Part shown: positions 9,255-22,242 of the stretch, piece by piece
Layout: the number at the start of each line of letters is the position of its first letter
How positions within the stretch are numbered: position 1 is the first letter of the stretch
Source of the DNA: Acidobacteriota bacterium
Lineage (GTDB): Bacteria > Acidobacteriota > Vicinamibacteria > Vicinamibacterales > Vicinamibacteraceae
DNA length: 64,000 nt
Direction: 5' to 3'
Assembly: GCA_020845575.1 (NCBI GenBank)
Contig: JADLFL010000059.1
Coordinates: 1 to 64,000 of the forward strand
Translations under genes and position numbers: made by a program
The notes under the pieces: generated by a model
The model's input: only the letters and a program-made list of their open reading frames with translations
Told to the model about the DNA's origin: nothing
Database searches by the model: none

Positions 9255-12200
9255 TCATCGTCGCTGGCTGGACAGGGAATGCGCATGGGTGCAGGCGGGA
9301 GGACGCGCCAAGGGGACGAGCACCGAGACGGGGACGGACTGTAGCGTCTGGGCGAGGAAGAGCCAGCGTTCCGTTGCTGACTCCACGGGGCGGTGTTCCG
9401 TGCCTGTCAGAAGATCGCGCCACGCGCCTGAGGGCGCCGATGGCGACAGTACGACGCGCGAGGTTGCCCAGGCGGCGCCGACGGGCCAGTCTCCATGCAG
9501 TCGCGCCGTGCGCGTCCCCGCGATGACGATGGCCCAGCGATCGGCTGACGCCACACGTGCGTAAGCCATCGCTGTCGCATCGACGGATGTCTCGGCGAGG
9601 AGCGGTTGGTAGCCGCCCTGCAGCCACAGCTCGGGATCCGCGCGCCGTGCCCGCAATAGCGTGGACACCACGTGCCGCTTGATATCGCCGTCCTGCCAGG
9701 TGTCGAGCCACGCGGCGAGCCGATCCGGGCCGAACGTGCTGGCCTGCTGCGCCGCCGTTACGTGTGCGAGACGCGTTGCGAGCCCGTCGAAATCGACAGG
9801 GCCCCTGTTGTCGGGATCGACGAGGTGGAGTGCCCACTCCTCGGTGCCCTGATACGTATCGGGCATGCCGGGCGCCGTCAGCTTGATGGCGGTCTGCGCG
9901 AGTGCGTTGCTCACGCCATGTCGCATCACGCGCGTCATGAGCGGACGCAGCGCCGCGAGCGCGCGCTTCGAGCCAGGCCCTCGCAGCAGGCCTTCGACGT
10001 ACGCGAGCATGCCGGTTTCGTACGCCTCATTGGGCGTCAGCCAACTGGTGTGCCGCTTGGCTTCACGGATCGCCTTGGTCATGTACGTCTGCAACCGTTC
10101 GACGAGCGCCTCTGGTGCTGGCGCCGCGACGGGCACATCGGGCGGCCAGCATCCGACGAGGATCTGGAGGCATCGATACTCATCGCTGCGATCGGGTGCC
10201 CACGTATCGGCAAGCCGCACGCGCAGGTGTGACGTTGCGCGCAGCACACGACCGAGCGTCTCCCGCCAGGGATCGGGCAACTCCGACAGCACGTTGAGGC
10301 GCGCACGCACGTCCTCGCCGAGCTTCGTGTCATGCGTCGTCAGCGTCGTCATCGTCAGCGGCGTGTCGGCGACGCGAGAGGCCATGCGCGTGTGGAACTC
10401 CTCCACGTCGCGCGCCGCCCGCGCGGGCTCGCCGCCGACCTCCGTTGTGGAGACGAGCACGTTGTGACGATAGAACGCGGTGTCTTCGACGCCCTTGGCC
10501 TGCACCGGACCCGTGTACTGCTGCAGCTTCATCGCGAACGCGAGACGGCGCTCGTGCATCCCGTCGTTGTCGCTGCCGTCAGCGGTCTCTTCGCGCTCCG
10601 AAAGCAGCACCGCGCGCAGGAACGTGAAGAGCGATCGCTCCGTCGCGGGGTTGCGTCGCCGCGCCTCGGCGATGGTCCTGTCGATGATGATCCCGTCTTC
10701 GGGCGTCCACCCTCGCGGACCGACGTACGTCCTGTAGACGGGGATGCACGCGACGTATTCGATGAGCAGTTCCCGAAGGCTGTTCTGCGTGAAGTCGCGC
10801 GTGCGCCTGTCCGATCGCGCGATGCGGGCAAGCGCGTCGGTCAACACGCCGAGCTCGCTCGACATCGTCGTGTTCATGATCAGCTTCTTCGACTCGTACA
10901 CGATCTCGTGCAGCGGATCGCGCAGACCGGTGACGCGCGCGTGGAGACGTTGCAGCTGACGCATGCCGGCAGGATCGAGGAAGAGCCCGTTCACGTCGGA
11001 CAGGAACGCATAGCCCGTCGTCCCGTGTACCTCCCAGTCGGGCCGCAGCCGTTCGCCGTTGGAGAGGATCTTCTCCGCAACGGTGTAGATCGGCGCCGTG
11101 CGCGCCGTGGCGATCCGCGCCAGCGCCTGAAGCCGCTCGAAGTATGCCGGCGGATCGAGCAGGCCGTCGGGATGATCGACGCGCAGCCCGTGCACGATGC
11201 CTTCGCGCAGCCAGCGTTCGACGAGGACGTGCGTGGCGTCGAACACGTCGTCGTGCTCGACGCATACGGCGGCAAGGTCGTTGACGTCGAAGAAGCGGCG
11301 ATAGTTGATCTCGTCGACGGCCGTTCGCCACGACGCGAGCCGGTAAGGCTGTGCCTCGAGCAGCATGTGGAGGTCGTCGAACGATTCCGGATGACCGGGA
11401 CGGCCGTTCACGTGCCTGAGCGCGCCTTCGATGGCGTCGAGGACGACAGGCGTGTCAGCGACGAGCCGTGCAAGGCGGCCCCGCAGCACCTCCTTCTCTC
11501 TCGCGCGAGTCGCGATGCGATCGGACTGCGTGTCCGTGTAGGGCGGCAGGTTGCTCAGTCCTTCGATGATGCTCAGGAACTCGAGCACGGCCGGATGCGC
11601 GTCGCCGAACGTTGCGCGCAGGTGCGGCTCGGCATGCCGCAGCGCGATGGGCGCCTGCCGCGGATTGATCGGCAGCACGGTGTCGACGTACCGCAGCAGC
11701 AGGCGGCCATCGTCGAACGCGACCTGAAGCTCGCCGCGCTCGAGCACCGCGCCGTACTGATCGCCGAGAATCGGTAGCAGTACCTTCTGGTGCAGGTGCG
11801 GCGTGATCGGTTCCCAGTCGATGTCGAAGTACCCGGCGTACATCGAGCACGGGCCGTTCTCCAGCACCTCACGCCACCACGGGTTGGCCTGTGGATCCAC
11901 GCCGACATGGTTGGGGACGATGTCGGCGAGCAGTCGCAGACCGTGACGATGTGCGGTGCTCGCGAGACGTACGAGATCGTCGTCGGTGCCGAGATCCGGA
12001 TTGAGCGCGCCGTGTTTGCAGATGTCGTAGCCGTGCGTGCTGCCGGGTCTCGCCTCCAGCATCGGAGAGAGATACAGCGCACCAACGCCCAGCGACGCGA
12101 GGTACGGAACGAGGGCTTCGGCGTGCGCGAAGGTGACCGACGGTCCGAGCTGGAGCCTGTACGTGCTCGTGGGTGTCCATGCGGCGTGCGTGAGGCTCAC
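9255..12200 (-). CDS. treY: Maltooligosyl trehalose synthase
   Basis: This 981-aa GH13 enzyme converts the reducing-end glucosyl unit of maltodextrins to a trehalose linkage, the first step of the TreY-TreZ route. The N-terminus TPTSTYRLQLGPSVTFAHAE is diagnostic. Family blocks follow: LADIVPNHVGVD, the nucleophile region HGLRVDHPDGL, the acid/base region IYTVAEKILSNGE and LTTHDTKLGEDVRARL. I chose GTG 12200, which overlaps the treZ stop (GTGA). The open frame continuing upstream to 12758 is antiparallel to nothing useful and lies inside treZ. Last gene of the minus-strand cluster. Confidence 0.93.
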   Translation of the reverse strand: MSLTHAAWTPTSTYRLQLGPSVTFAHAEALVPYLASLGVGALYLSPMLEARPGSTHGYDICKHGALNPDLGTDDDLVRLASTAHRHGLRLLADIVPNHVGVDPQANPWWREVLENGPCSMYAGYFDIDWEPITPHLHQKVLLPILGDQYGAVLERGELQVAFDDGRLLLRYVDTVLPINPRQAPIALRHAEPHLRATFGDAHPAVLEFLSIIEGLSNLPPYTDTQSDRIATRAREKEVLRGRLARLVADTPVVLDAIEGALRHVNGRPGHPESFDDLHMLLEAQPYRLASWRTAVDEINYRRFFDVNDLAAVCVEHDDVFDATHVLVERWLREGIVHGLRVDHPDGLLDPPAYFERLQALARIATARTAPIYTVAEKILSNGERLRPDWEVHGTTGYAFLSDVNGLFLDPAGMRQLQRLHARVTGLRDPLHEIVYESKKLIMNTTMSSELGVLTDALARIARSDRRTRDFTQNSLRELLIEYVACIPVYRTYVGPRGWTPEDGIIIDRTIAEARRRNPATERSLFTFLRAVLLSEREETADGSDNDGMHERRLAFAMKLQQYTGPVQAKGVEDTAFYRHNVLVSTTEVGGEPARAARDVEEFHTRMASRVADTPLTMTTLTTHDTKLGEDVRARLNVLSELPDPWRETLGRVLRATSHLRVRLADTWAPDRSDEYRCLQILVGCWPPDVPVAAPAPEALVERLQTYMTKAIREAKRHTSWLTPNEAYETGMLAYVEGLLRGPGSKRALAALRPLMTRVMRHGVSNALAQTAIKLTAPGMPDTYQGTEEWALHLVDPDNRGPVDFDGLATRLAHVTAAQQASTFGPDRLAAWLDTWQDGDIKRHVVSTLLRARRADPELWLQGGYQPLLAETSVDATAMAYARVASADRWAIVIAGTRTARLHGDWPVGAAWATSRVVLSPSAPSGAWRDLLTGTEHRPVESATERWLFLAQTLQSVPVSVLVPLARPPACTHAHSLSSQRR

Positions 12201-14140
12201 GACGACACTCCTGCGGTGTGAAGCACCACGGCATACGGTGCTGACGGTGCATCGATCGCGATCGCGTCGCCCTCGACACTCACGCTGGTGGCCCGCGGCG
12301 CCGCGGTGGACGCCGTGGCATGGAGAAGGCGAACCTCGCGTCCCGCCACGTTGCGCGGCCACGGCACGAATCGCGCGGGCGTGTCGGAGAAGTCGACGAT
12401 GGTGACCAGGTGTCCGCCGCACGCGCTCGGTTGCGCGAGACACAGCGCCCGCGGCCCGACCACGTCGCAGCGGATCGACGTCCTGTCGCGGGGCATCGAC
12501 AGGTGCGCGGCGCGGATCCCCAGCAGCGCCGTCGTCTCCGCCAGCACGTGTGCGTGGATCGGCTTCGCAGGCTCGGTCCAGTCGAGCACGCTGGCCCGCC
12601 ACGTCGCGATGTCCTGTGGACTCGGGATCCGCGCACTGGCCAGGTCGCTCGCGAACGCCGCGAATCGCCTGAACTCGCGCCGGCGTCCGTCGATCACCTG
12701 ACGCCCGAGCCCTGGCTCGTGATCGGTGAAGTACAGGAACGGCGTCGACGCTGCCCATTCCTGCCCCATGAAGAGGAGTGGCGTCTCAGGCGCCGTCAGG
12801 AGCAGGGCCGACGCGGCAAGCCACGCGGCGATGTCGATCCCGTGATGCAGGCGATCGCCGAACGCCCTGTTACCGATCTGGTCGTGGTCCTGCAGGCAGA
12901 TGACAGCGGCTTCGATGGGCACGTCGTGCGGCGGTGTGCCGCGTGCGCCGCCGAAGTGCGACGCGTACTGGCCGGTGAACACCCACCCGTCGCGGACGGC
13001 CGTCGCGATCTCGCCGATGTCTCCCGTGAAATCGGCGAACCACGCGTCGCGATCGCCGGCGAGATGGCGGCGTACCGCGTGATGGAAGTCGTCGGTCCAG
13101 ACGCCCGTCATCCCTGCGCCACCGCGCGAGACGGGATGCAGCAGCGTGTTCAGGTTGCGCTCGTCCTCGGCGATGAGGTGGACCTCGCGATCGGAGATGC
13201 ACGCAGCGACTTCGCGCGCCAGCTGCGCCAGCAGATGCTCGGGACTGGTGTCCACGAGCGCGTGCGTGGCGTCGAGCCTCAATCCATCCATGTGGTACTC
13301 GATGAGCCAGTGGAGCGCGTTGTCGCACAGGAGCCGGCGCACGTCGGTGCTGCCCGGGCCATCGAGATTGATGGCCCGGCCCCATGGCGACGTGCTGCTG
13401 TGGAAGATGGTGGGCATCCACGCCGCGAGATAGGCACCGTCGGGACCCAGATGGTTGTAGACGACGTCGAGCAGGACCGCCAGACCGAGCGCGTGCGCGC
13501 GATCGACGAGACGGCGCAGATCGTCAGGATGGCCGTAGCGCTCCGACGGCGCGAAGAGCGCCCCGCCGTCGTAGCCCCAGTTCCTCGTGCCTGGAAACGC
13601 GGCGATCGGCATCAGCTCGATGGCCGTCACGCCGAGTGCGGCGAGTTCCGGCAGCTTCGCCGTCGCGGCAGCGAATGTCCCCTCGCTGGTGAAGGTCCCT
13701 ACGTGCAGTTCGTAGATCGCGAGGCGAGGGCGTGCGACCCCCGTCCACGACGCGTCAGTCCATGCGAACGCATCAGGGTCGACGAGCATCGATGGACCAT
13801 GCACGCCGTCGGGTTGCCAGTGGCTGCACGGGTCGGGCCACGTGTGCGTCTCGTCGCGACCGAGCATGTAGCGATCGCCGGCGCGCGCACCGATGACGTG
13901 CGCCTCGAACACGTCGCCCTCGCGTCGCGTCATCTGGTGGACGTCGCCGGTGCTCATCACCACGGAGACCGACGCGGCGTCGGGCGCGCAGACGCGGAAC
14001 GTCGCGCCCGTGGTCTCTGCGGTGCCCGGTGCCCGGGGCCTCGTCCCTTCGATCCGATGCCCGATGCCCGGTGCCCGGTGCCCGGCCCCTTCGATCCTGT
14101 GCAGACGCGGTCCGAACGCCGGCTGCCACCGCGCGCTCAT
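12197..14140 (-). CDS. treZ: Malto-oligosyltrehalose trehalohydrolase
   Basis: This 647-aa GH13_10 enzyme releases trehalose from the product of TreY. An N-terminal CBM48-like domain ([16 protein letters not shown]) precedes the barrel motifs [25 protein letters not shown] (nucleophile Asp), HLIAEDERN (acid/base Glu) and [16 protein letters not shown]. The start ATG 14140 overlaps the treS stop. Residues about 13-42 are a low-complexity run of RIEG/RAPG units encoded by a dispersed DNA repeat and are not part of the conserved fold. Confidence 0.95.
   Translation of the reverse strand: MSARWQPAFGPRLHRIEGAGHRAPGIGHRIEGTRPRAPGTAETTGATFRVCAPDAASVSVVMSTGDVHQMTRREGDVFEAHVIGARAGDRYMLGRDETHTWPDPCSHWQPDGVHGPSMLVDPDAFAWTDASWTGVARPRLAIYELHVGTFTSEGTFAAATAKLPELAALGVTAIELMPIAAFPGTRNWGYDGGALFAPSERYGHPDDLRRLVDRAHALGLAVLLDVVYNHLGPDGAYLAAWMPTIFHSSTSPWGRAINLDGPGSTDVRRLLCDNALHWLIEYHMDGLRLDATHALVDTSPEHLLAQLAREVAACISDREVHLIAEDERNLNTLLHPVSRGGAGMTGVWTDDFHHAVRRHLAGDRDAWFADFTGDIGEIATAVRDGWVFTGQYASHFGGARGTPPHDVPIEAAVICLQDHDQIGNRAFGDRLHHGIDIAAWLAASALLLTAPETPLLFMGQEWAASTPFLYFTDHEPGLGRQVIDGRRREFRRFAAFASDLASARIPSPQDIATWRASVLDWTEPAKPIHAHVLAETTALLGIRAAHLSMPRDRTSIRCDVVGPRALCLAQPSACGGHLVTIVDFSDTPARFVPWPRNVAGREVRLLHATASTAAPRATSVSVEGDAIAIDAPSAPYAVVLHTAGVSS
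14018..14105. repeat. Dispersed CCCGGTGCCCGG repeat inside treZ
   Basis: Tandem-like units GGTGCCCGG/GATGCCCGG and two copies of CCCTTCGATCC lie within the 5' end of treZ and remain in frame, encoding alternating RIEG and RAPG tracts. The same class of short unit occurs between genes elsewhere in the window. Confidence 0.6.
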
Positions 14141-17100
14141 CGGCTCGCTCCCGTGCTGCGCGCGGCGAGGTCGGCGAGCATGCGCGTGGCCTGTTCCCGC
14201 CGCGCGTGCCCGGCGCTCGCCGCGTCGACGAGCAACCGCCAGAGCAGTCCCGCCCGCAGTCGTGCGACGAGGACGGCCGGCTCTGGCGCCGACCGTCCTT
14301 CAGCGGCAAGGCCTTCCTGCCAGCCGCGCACGAGACTCCATGTCGCCACGGCCCACCACGCGCGCGCCGCGGCGATGGGGGCCGGAGCGTCGTCGACGGC
14401 AGGCAGGACCGTGAGCGCCACGTAGGCGAGATCGGCAGACAGCGCGGCGATGTCGCGCTCGCCCGGATCGGCGCCGCCGCTGTGCAGGCCCGGCGTGCTG
14501 TCGTCGGGATCGATGGGGATCGGGGCGTGGCCTGCCCACCGCCAGCGCGCCAGCGCGCCGAGGACCTGACGTGAGTCCAGCACGTGTCGGGCGGCATCGC
14601 TGCCGAGCAGCGTGGCCCATCGGCTGCGCACCGAGTTCGGTACGCCGCTCGCCGCGGCGAGCGCGGCATCGGCCAGGTCGCGATCGTGCGACGTCACGGG
14701 CGCGTCAGTCGTCGTCGCCGTGTCGGCGGCGGTCGACCGCTCGATGGCGACGTGCGTGCGCGCCACGCCATGGCCCATCGCGCGCATCATCGGTTCGAGA
14801 TCGCGCAAGGGGTCGCCGTCCAACGGCGGTGCGTCACGCTCTTCGATCAACCACACGAACGGATCGGGTGCGGCATCGAGCGACCGCGGCTCGCCGATCC
14901 ATTGCCTGGCGAGGGCTTCGGCGCGCTGCCACCCGTCCTCCGGGTACGGGACGCGCGACCGGAGCAGCACGAACGGCCAGCGCGCGCCGTCGGGCGTGAG
15001 CAGGTCGATGCCCGCGTACACGGCAGGCAGGTCGACGTCGAGATCGTCGGCCAGTGCGGCCATCAGTGTGTGTTCGTACGAGCGTCCTGGCAGCAGGCGT
15101 CGCCGGATCTTCAACTCCGCGGCCGCGCCGCACGCGATGACCGTCTGCGCCAGTGTCGTCGGCAGGGCCTCGTACGGCTCGTGGTCGGCAAGCACGACAG
15201 GGCCGCGCGATGCCGCGTCGAAGGTGCCGCCCTGACCCGTGAATCGCGCACCCTCGGTCAGCGCGCGCATCAGCACGCGAGCCGCGTCCGCCTCGACGAC
15301 TTCGTGCAGCACGCCCGTCCGCGCCCCGCCGATGCGCGCGAGCACCAGATCCGGGTGCGTGTCGAGCACCTCTTCGCCGCGCGCGCCGGCCGTGAACGTC
15401 AGGGTCAGGCCGAACCTGTAGGTATCCACTTCGCCTTCCACGTCGACGGCCACGAGCACCACCGGCTCGGTCCCGTCGCGCGCGACGGCATGCGCGGCCA
15501 CGCGCACCGCACGGACCTGTGCGCCAGGTGCGCGATACCAGGGCTGACGCTGAAGGTATGGCAGCAGATAGCGCCGCTCGAGGATCGCGCGGACGGGACC
15601 GTCCAGGACCGTGCTCCACCTGTCACTCACGAGCAGATCCGGAAGGGGATGGCGGCGCTGCTCGTCGGCGGCCTCGCTTCTTGCGCGTGGATCCGAAGCC
15701 TCGACGAGGTCGAGCCAGTACCAGCCGAATGGCGCAAGGGTGACAGGGAGTGTGCCATCGGCGACCGACGGCAGGCGCGTGCCGCCGAGTATCTCCACGG
15801 GCACGCGCACGTTGGTGGATCGCCGGGCTCGGAGAGCCGGCCCTACCACCGAAGCCGGTCCTACCATCGATTCCGTCGGGCCGGTGGCGATTTCTATTTG
15901 CGCCGCCTGTACGTCGGCAGACAGGTTGGCGACAACGAGGACGCGCTCGTCGCCGAGCGTGCGGGTGAACGCGAGCACGCGACGATTGCCCGTCTCGGGA
16001 AACTCGACGAGACCGCGGCCGAACGTGCGTCTGGTCTGGCGTGCGGCGATCATGCGTCGCGTCCAGTGCAGGAGCGACGAGGGCGTCCGTTCCTGTGCCT
16101 CGACGCTGACGGCCTGATACCCGAACACCGCGTCCATCACGAGCGGCGCGCAGAGCCGCTGCGGATCGGCGGTCGAGAAGCCGGCGTTGCGATCGCCCGT
16201 CCACTGCATCGGCGTGCGGACGCCGTAGCGATCCGAGAGGTAGATGTTGTCGCCCATCCCGATCTCGTCGCCGTAATACACGACGGGCGTGCCCGGCAGA
16301 GACAGCAGCAGGACCGTCAGCAGTTCCACGCGACGCCTGTCGCCGCCGAGCAGTGGCGCGAGCCGTCTGCGGATGCCCGCGTTGATCCGCATGCGCGGGT
16401 CCTCGGCGAACGCGCGCCACATCGACTCGCGCTCCTCGTCGGTCACCATCTCGAGCGTCAGTTCGTCGTGGTTGCGCAGGAACAGCGCCCACTGGCAGAG
16501 GTCGGGGATGTCTGGCGTCTGCCGCAGGATCTCGACGATCGGCTCGCGGTCTTCGCGCTGCAGCGCCATGTACAGGCGCGGCATCAGCGGGAAGTGGAAC
16601 GCCATGTGGCACTCGTCGCCCGCGCCGAAGTACGCGCTCACGTCGGCAGGCCACTGATTCGCCTCGGCCAGCAGCGCGCGTCCCGGATACTCCGTGTCGA
16701 GGAAGCGCCGGACCTGCCTGATGATGGCGTGCGTCTCCGGCAGGCTCTCGCACGACGTGCCTTCACGCTCGATGAGGTACGGGATCGCGTCGAGGCGGAA
16801 GCCGTCGACGCCGAGATCGAGCCAGAACCGCATCACGCGCAGCATCGCGCGCAGCACGCGCGGGTTGTCGTAGTTGAGGTCTGGCTGATGGTGGTAGAAC
16901 CGGTGCCAGTAGTACGCCCGCGCCACGGGATCCCACGTCCAGTTGGACGCTTCCGTGTCGCTGAAGATGATGCGCGTGTCCTCGTACCTGCTCGTCGAGT
17001 CGTGCCACACGTAGAAGTCGCGTGCCGGGGATCCCGGCGGGGCCTGTCGTGCGGCCTGGAACCACGGGTGCTGGTCGGACGTGTGGTTCATCACCAGTTC

Positions 17101-17412
17101 GGTGATGACGCGCAGCCGTCGCGCGCGGGCCTCACGCAGGAAGCGGCGCACGTCGCGCAGCGTGCCGTACGCGGGGTGCACGCTCTGGTAGTGCGCGATG
17201 TCGTACCCATCGTCCCGGAGCGGCGACGGATAGAAGGGGAGGAGCCACAGCGTGTCGACGCCGAGGCGCTGGATGTAGTCGAGTCTGGAGATCAGGCCTG
17301 CGAAGTCACCGATCCCGTCGCCGTTGCCGTCCAAGAAGGTCCGCACGTGGACCTGATAGATGACGGCGTCCTTGTACCAGTCGATGGGAGTTCCGTGCGT
17401 GAGTTCGTCCAT
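14137..17412 (-). CDS. treS: Trehalose synthase fused to a maltokinase-like domain
   Basis: This 1091-aa protein has a complete TreS part (residues about 1-560). [20 protein letters not shown] opens it, the nucleophile is D208 in FRLDAIP, the acid/base is E250 in LLAEANQWP, and D316 is in NHDEL. It interconverts maltose and trehalose. The C-terminal part has the architecture of Pep2-type maltokinase ([36 protein letters not shown]). It lacks the HGDLHLGQ and DFEGEP catalytic segments, so kinase activity is doubtful. I chose ATG 17412; the frame open to 19212 lies inside glgX. The stop overlaps treZ. Confidence 0.92.
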   Translation of the reverse strand: MDELTHGTPIDWYKDAVIYQVHVRTFLDGNGDGIGDFAGLISRLDYIQRLGVDTLWLLPFYPSPLRDDGYDIAHYQSVHPAYGTLRDVRRFLREARARRLRVITELVMNHTSDQHPWFQAARQAPPGSPARDFYVWHDSTSRYEDTRIIFSDTEASNWTWDPVARAYYWHRFYHHQPDLNYDNPRVLRAMLRVMRFWLDLGVDGFRLDAIPYLIEREGTSCESLPETHAIIRQVRRFLDTEYPGRALLAEANQWPADVSAYFGAGDECHMAFHFPLMPRLYMALQREDREPIVEILRQTPDIPDLCQWALFLRNHDELTLEMVTDEERESMWRAFAEDPRMRINAGIRRRLAPLLGGDRRRVELLTVLLLSLPGTPVVYYGDEIGMGDNIYLSDRYGVRTPMQWTGDRNAGFSTADPQRLCAPLVMDAVFGYQAVSVEAQERTPSSLLHWTRRMIAARQTRRTFGRGLVEFPETGNRRVLAFTRTLGDERVLVVANLSADVQAAQIEIATGPTESMVGPASVVGPALRARRSTNVRVPVEILGGTRLPSVADGTLPVTLAPFGWYWLDLVEASDPRARSEAADEQRRHPLPDLLVSDRWSTVLDGPVRAILERRYLLPYLQRQPWYRAPGAQVRAVRVAAHAVARDGTEPVVLVAVDVEGEVDTYRFGLTLTFTAGARGEEVLDTHPDLVLARIGGARTGVLHEVVEADAARVLMRALTEGARFTGQGGTFDAASRGPVVLADHEPYEALPTTLAQTVIACGAAAELKIRRRLLPGRSYEHTLMAALADDLDVDLPAVYAGIDLLTPDGARWPFVLLRSRVPYPEDGWQRAEALARQWIGEPRSLDAAPDPFVWLIEERDAPPLDGDPLRDLEPMMRAMGHGVARTHVAIERSTAADTATTTDAPVTSHDRDLADAALAAASGVPNSVRSRWATLLGSDAARHVLDSRQVLGALARWRWAGHAPIPIDPDDSTPGLHSGGADPGERDIAALSADLAYVALTVLPAVDDAPAPIAAARAWWAVATWSLVRGWQEGLAAEGRSAPEPAVLVARLRAGLLWRLLVDAASAGHARREQATRMLADLAARSTGASR
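15820..15885. repeat. In-frame dispersed repeat (CCGGTCCTACC type) in treS
   Basis: Within treS, the units CCGGCCCTACCACCGAAG and CCGGTCCTACCATCGA follow a CGGAGAGCCGG palindrome arm. On the coding strand they give a [13 protein letters not shown]-type linker between the TreS barrel's C-terminal domain and the rest. The DNA resembles a GTAGGGCCGGCTCTCCG interspersed repeat that I recall from similar genomes. Confidence 0.45.
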
Positions 17413-17507
17413 GTCACCTGAAATGCGACGTGCACGCCTGCCGCAACCGGTACGGTCGGGCTGACGTGCACGAGCCGGCGCGGGGCCGGAGATGAGATGG
17501 ATCGAGT

Positions 17508-19640
<2,133 letters not shown>

Positions 19641-19703
19641 CGTGTACGAGAGGCGCGGCGACGACGCGGCCGTCGCGCGGCGCCCAAGTATGTCATCGGC
19701 CGC

Positions 19704-20615
19704 TCAGGCCGTTGATGCAGCCCGACCCAGGGCGGCGCGCAAGGCGTCCTCCAGAATCGGGTGCGTGAAGGTGAATCCTGCCTGCTGCAGCGCGCGCGGC
19801 AGGACGCGCTTGCTGCTGAGGAGTTCGGCCCGCGCCATCTCGCCGACGAGCGCCTCCAGGACGCCAGCCGGCATGGGGAGCGCCGCGGGGCGGTGGAGTA
19901 CGTGCGCCAGCGTGCGCGTGAACTCCGCGTTGGTGACCGGTGTCGGCGCCGTCACGTTGATGGGCCCGGCGACGTCATCGCGCGTCAGCGCCAGCAGGAC
20001 CGCACGCAGGACGTCGGTCATCCCCACCCAACTGTAGAACTGCGTGCCGGGACCGAGTCGCCCGCCGAGGCCCAGCGAGAACGGCAGGCGCATCTTGCCG
20101 AGCGCGCCGCCACGCCCGTCGAGGATCACGCCGAAGCGGGGGTGCACCACGCGGATGCCGGCCTCGCGTGCCGGGGCTGCGGCGGCCTCCCAGGCCTGGC
20201 AGGTCTCGGAAAGGAAGCCGCGACCGGGCGGGCTGTCTTCCGTCAGATCCTCGGTGCCACGGTCGCCGTAGTACCCGATGGCCGAGGCGCTCACGAGCAC
20301 CCGCGGCCGTGCGGACACGGTGGCCAGCGACCGCGCCAGGGCCGCCGTCGGGCCGACGCGGCTGTCGCGGATGCGGGCCTTCACGGCTGGGGTCCAGCGC
20401 GCGCTGGCCACGCCCTCGCCGGCCAGATGGACCACGGCGTCAAGCCTCCCGAACATCGCCGTGTCTGGCAGGCCGACCGCGGGCGCCCACCGATGCTCGT
20501 CTCCGCTGCGCGGTCCGCGACGCACGAGTCGAATCACGTCGGGGCCAGCCTCGCGGAGGAACGGCACGAGCGCCGTGCCGACCAGACCCGTCGATCCCGT
20601 GATGGCAATGCGCAT
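19704..20615 (-). CDS. TIGR01777 family NAD-dependent epimerase-like protein
   Basis: This 303-aa extended-SDR protein begins MRIAITGSTGLVGTAL, with the nucleotide-binding glycines. It continues with VVHLAGEGVASARWTP, SASAIGYYGDRG and LPMPAGVLEALVGEMARAELL, the signature blocks of the TIGR01777/YfcH group. The reaction is not established for the family. ATG 20615 gives the usual family N-terminus; ATG 20636 would add seven residues. It is the first gene of the minus-strand run and is divergent from queA, so 20616-20709 must hold both promoters. Confidence 0.88.
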   Translation of the reverse strand: MRIAITGSTGLVGTALVPFLREAGPDVIRLVRRGPRSGDEHRWAPAVGLPDTAMFGRLDAVVHLAGEGVASARWTPAVKARIRDSRVGPTAALARSLATVSARPRVLVSASAIGYYGDRGTEDLTEDSPPGRGFLSETCQAWEAAAAPAREAGIRVVHPRFGVILDGRGGALGKMRLPFSLGLGGRLGPGTQFYSWVGMTDVLRAVLLALTRDDVAGPINVTAPTPVTNAEFTRTLAHVLHRPAALPMPAGVLEALVGEMARAELLSSKRVLPRALQQAGFTFTHPILEDALRAALGRAASTA

Positions 20616-20709
20616 CTCGACTCCATCCTTTGCCATGGTCGTGCTCGGCGCGCGATCATGACGCCCTGCCCGTGGCGCCAACGCCAGCCGGGCGCCCCGA
20701 CGGTTGCCG

Positions 20710-21771
20710 ATGCGTGTTGACGAGTTCGACTTCCACCTGCCAGAAGCCCAGATCGCCCAACACCCACCCGATCGGCGGGGGACGTCGCGCATGCTCGTCC
20801 TCGATCGCATCACGGGCGCGATCGACGACACGACCGTTGCCGACCTCCCTGAGTGGCTGCGCAAGGGTGACGTGCTCGTGCTCAACGACACGCGCGTGTT
20901 CCCGGCGCGCCTGCTCGGGCGTCGACTGCCTGGTGGAGGGCGACTCGAGTGCCTGCTCGTCCAGGCCCACGGCGGCGACGCATGGGATGCGCTCGTCCAC
21001 CCTGGGCAGCGCCTGCGCGTCGGCAGCACGTTCGTGTGCGACGGACCCGATGGCGCGATCCACGGCTCGATCACCGGCCGCGGCGAGTTCGGCAGGCGTC
21101 GGGTGCAACTCCGCGCCGACGGTTATCGCGACGTCGATGCCGCGATCGAGGCCATCGGCCACGTGCCACTGCCGCCCTACATCAGGCGGCCTGACGCCTC
21201 CACCGATCGCGAACGATATCAGACAGTGTTCGGGATGCATCGCGGCTCGGTGGCCGCGCCGACGGCCGGGCTGCATTTCACGCCCGCGCTGCTCGACGCG
21301 ATACGCGCCCGTGGTGTCGACGTCGTCACCATCACGCTGCACGTGGGCTACGGCACCTTCAAGCCCGTGCGTGTCGATCAGATCGAGGATCACATCGTCG
21401 ATCCGGAGCGCTATGAGGTGCCGGACGCTGCGGCGGCAACCATCAACAGAGCGAAAGCCGAGGGGCGTCGCGTGGTGGTGGTCGGGACGACGAGCACGCG
21501 TGCGCTCGAGAGCGCCGTCGACGATGAGGGGCGCGTGCGTGCGGGGGCGGGCAACGCGACCATGTGCATCAGGCCGGGTCACACGTTCCGCGTGGTCGAC
21601 GCGCTGATGACCAACTTCCACGTCCCGCGCTCATCCCTGCTGTTTCTCGTATGCGCCTTCGCCGGCCGGGAACGCGTCCTCGCCACCTACGCCCACGCCG
21701 TCGCCAACGGCTACCGCTTCTACAGCTACGGCGACGCGATGCTGATTGTGACGGGGAGCAATGACGAATGA
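20710..21771 (+). CDS. queA: S-adenosylmethionine:tRNA ribosyltransferase-isomerase
   Basis: This 353-aa enzyme transfers and isomerises the ribosyl part of SAM to make epoxyqueuosine in tRNA. Typical blocks are MRVDEFDFHLPEAQIAQHP, LNDTRVFPARLLG, LHFTPALLDAIRARGV, HVGYGTFKPV, and RVVDALMTNFHVPRSSLL near the end. I chose ATG 20710 over the TTG at 20704. It stands alone here; no other queuosine gene is in the window. Confidence 0.96.
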   Translation: MRVDEFDFHLPEAQIAQHPPDRRGTSRMLVLDRITGAIDDTTVADLPEWLRKGDVLVLNDTRVFPARLLGRRLPGGGRLECLLVQAHGGDAWDALVHPGQRLRVGSTFVCDGPDGAIHGSITGRGEFGRRRVQLRADGYRDVDAAIEAIGHVPLPPYIRRPDASTDRERYQTVFGMHRGSVAAPTAGLHFTPALLDAIRARGVDVVTITLHVGYGTFKPVRVDQIEDHIVDPERYEVPDAAAATINRAKAEGRRVVVVGTTSTRALESAVDDEGRVRAGAGNATMCIRPGHTFRVVDALMTNFHVPRSSLLFLVCAFAGRERVLATYAHAVANGYRFYSYGDAMLIVTGSNDE

Positions 21772-21837
21772 CGAATGCTTGCCGCGCCGTAGCACCATAG
21801 GTGCGAAGGCGGGACGGTTGCCGGCTATCCTCTCCTC

Positions 21838-22242
21838 ATGACCTCCACGAAACTGACCTTCCTCGCCGGACTGCTGGCCGGCTCGGCGATCACGGTTGGC
21901 GTGCTGACGCTCGGCCACGCGGGCGTCGCCGCGGCCACGCCGCCGGCCGCACAGGTTGCGGGCAGATACGCCAGTCAGACCGTGTTCGAGAACGAGCGGG
22001 TGCGCGTGAAGGACGTCACGTTCCCGCCGGGCGTGTCCGACACGGGGATGCACACGCACGACCTTGCGCACGTGGGCGTGATCCTCACGGAAGGCCGGCT
22101 CGTGTTCACCGAGAAGGACGGCACGAAGGAGACGGCGTCGTTCTCGAGCGGCAGCGTCGGCTTTCGCGGGCCGAACGCCACGCACATGGTGGCCAATCCG
22201 GGCACGACGCCGATGCGCGTGATCGAGGTCGAGCTGAAGTGA
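21838..22242 (+). CDS. Cupin-domain protein with N-terminal signal or anchor
   Basis: This 134-aa protein has a hydrophobic N-terminus (LTFLAGLLAGSAITVGVLTL) that could be a signal peptide or an anchor. One small cupin barrel follows, seen in the motif TGMHTHDLAHVGVILTEGRL and the later PNATHMVANPG. The histidines would bind a metal. Function beyond that is unknown. It is likely exported to the periplasm. The sulfatase gene follows after a repeat-rich gap. Confidence 0.75.
   Translation: MTSTKLTFLAGLLAGSAITVGVLTLGHAGVAAATPPAAQVAGRYASQTVFENERVRVKDVTFPPGVSDTGMHTHDLAHVGVILTEGRLVFTEKDGTKETASFSSGSVGFRGPNATHMVANPGTTPMRVIEVELK

Noticed and set aside
12201-12758. Upstream in-frame extension of treY
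   Set aside because: It lies wholly inside treZ in another frame; GTG 12200 gives the canonical TreY N-terminus and an overlap with the treZ stop.
12320-14425. 701-codon plus-strand frame opposite treZ
   Set aside because: It is an Arg/Val/Asp-rich shadow without any motif, opposite a well-recognised GH13 enzyme.
14584-17421. 945-codon plus-strand frame opposite treS
   Set aside because: Shadow frame typical of high-GC genes; no domain seen and no ribosome site.
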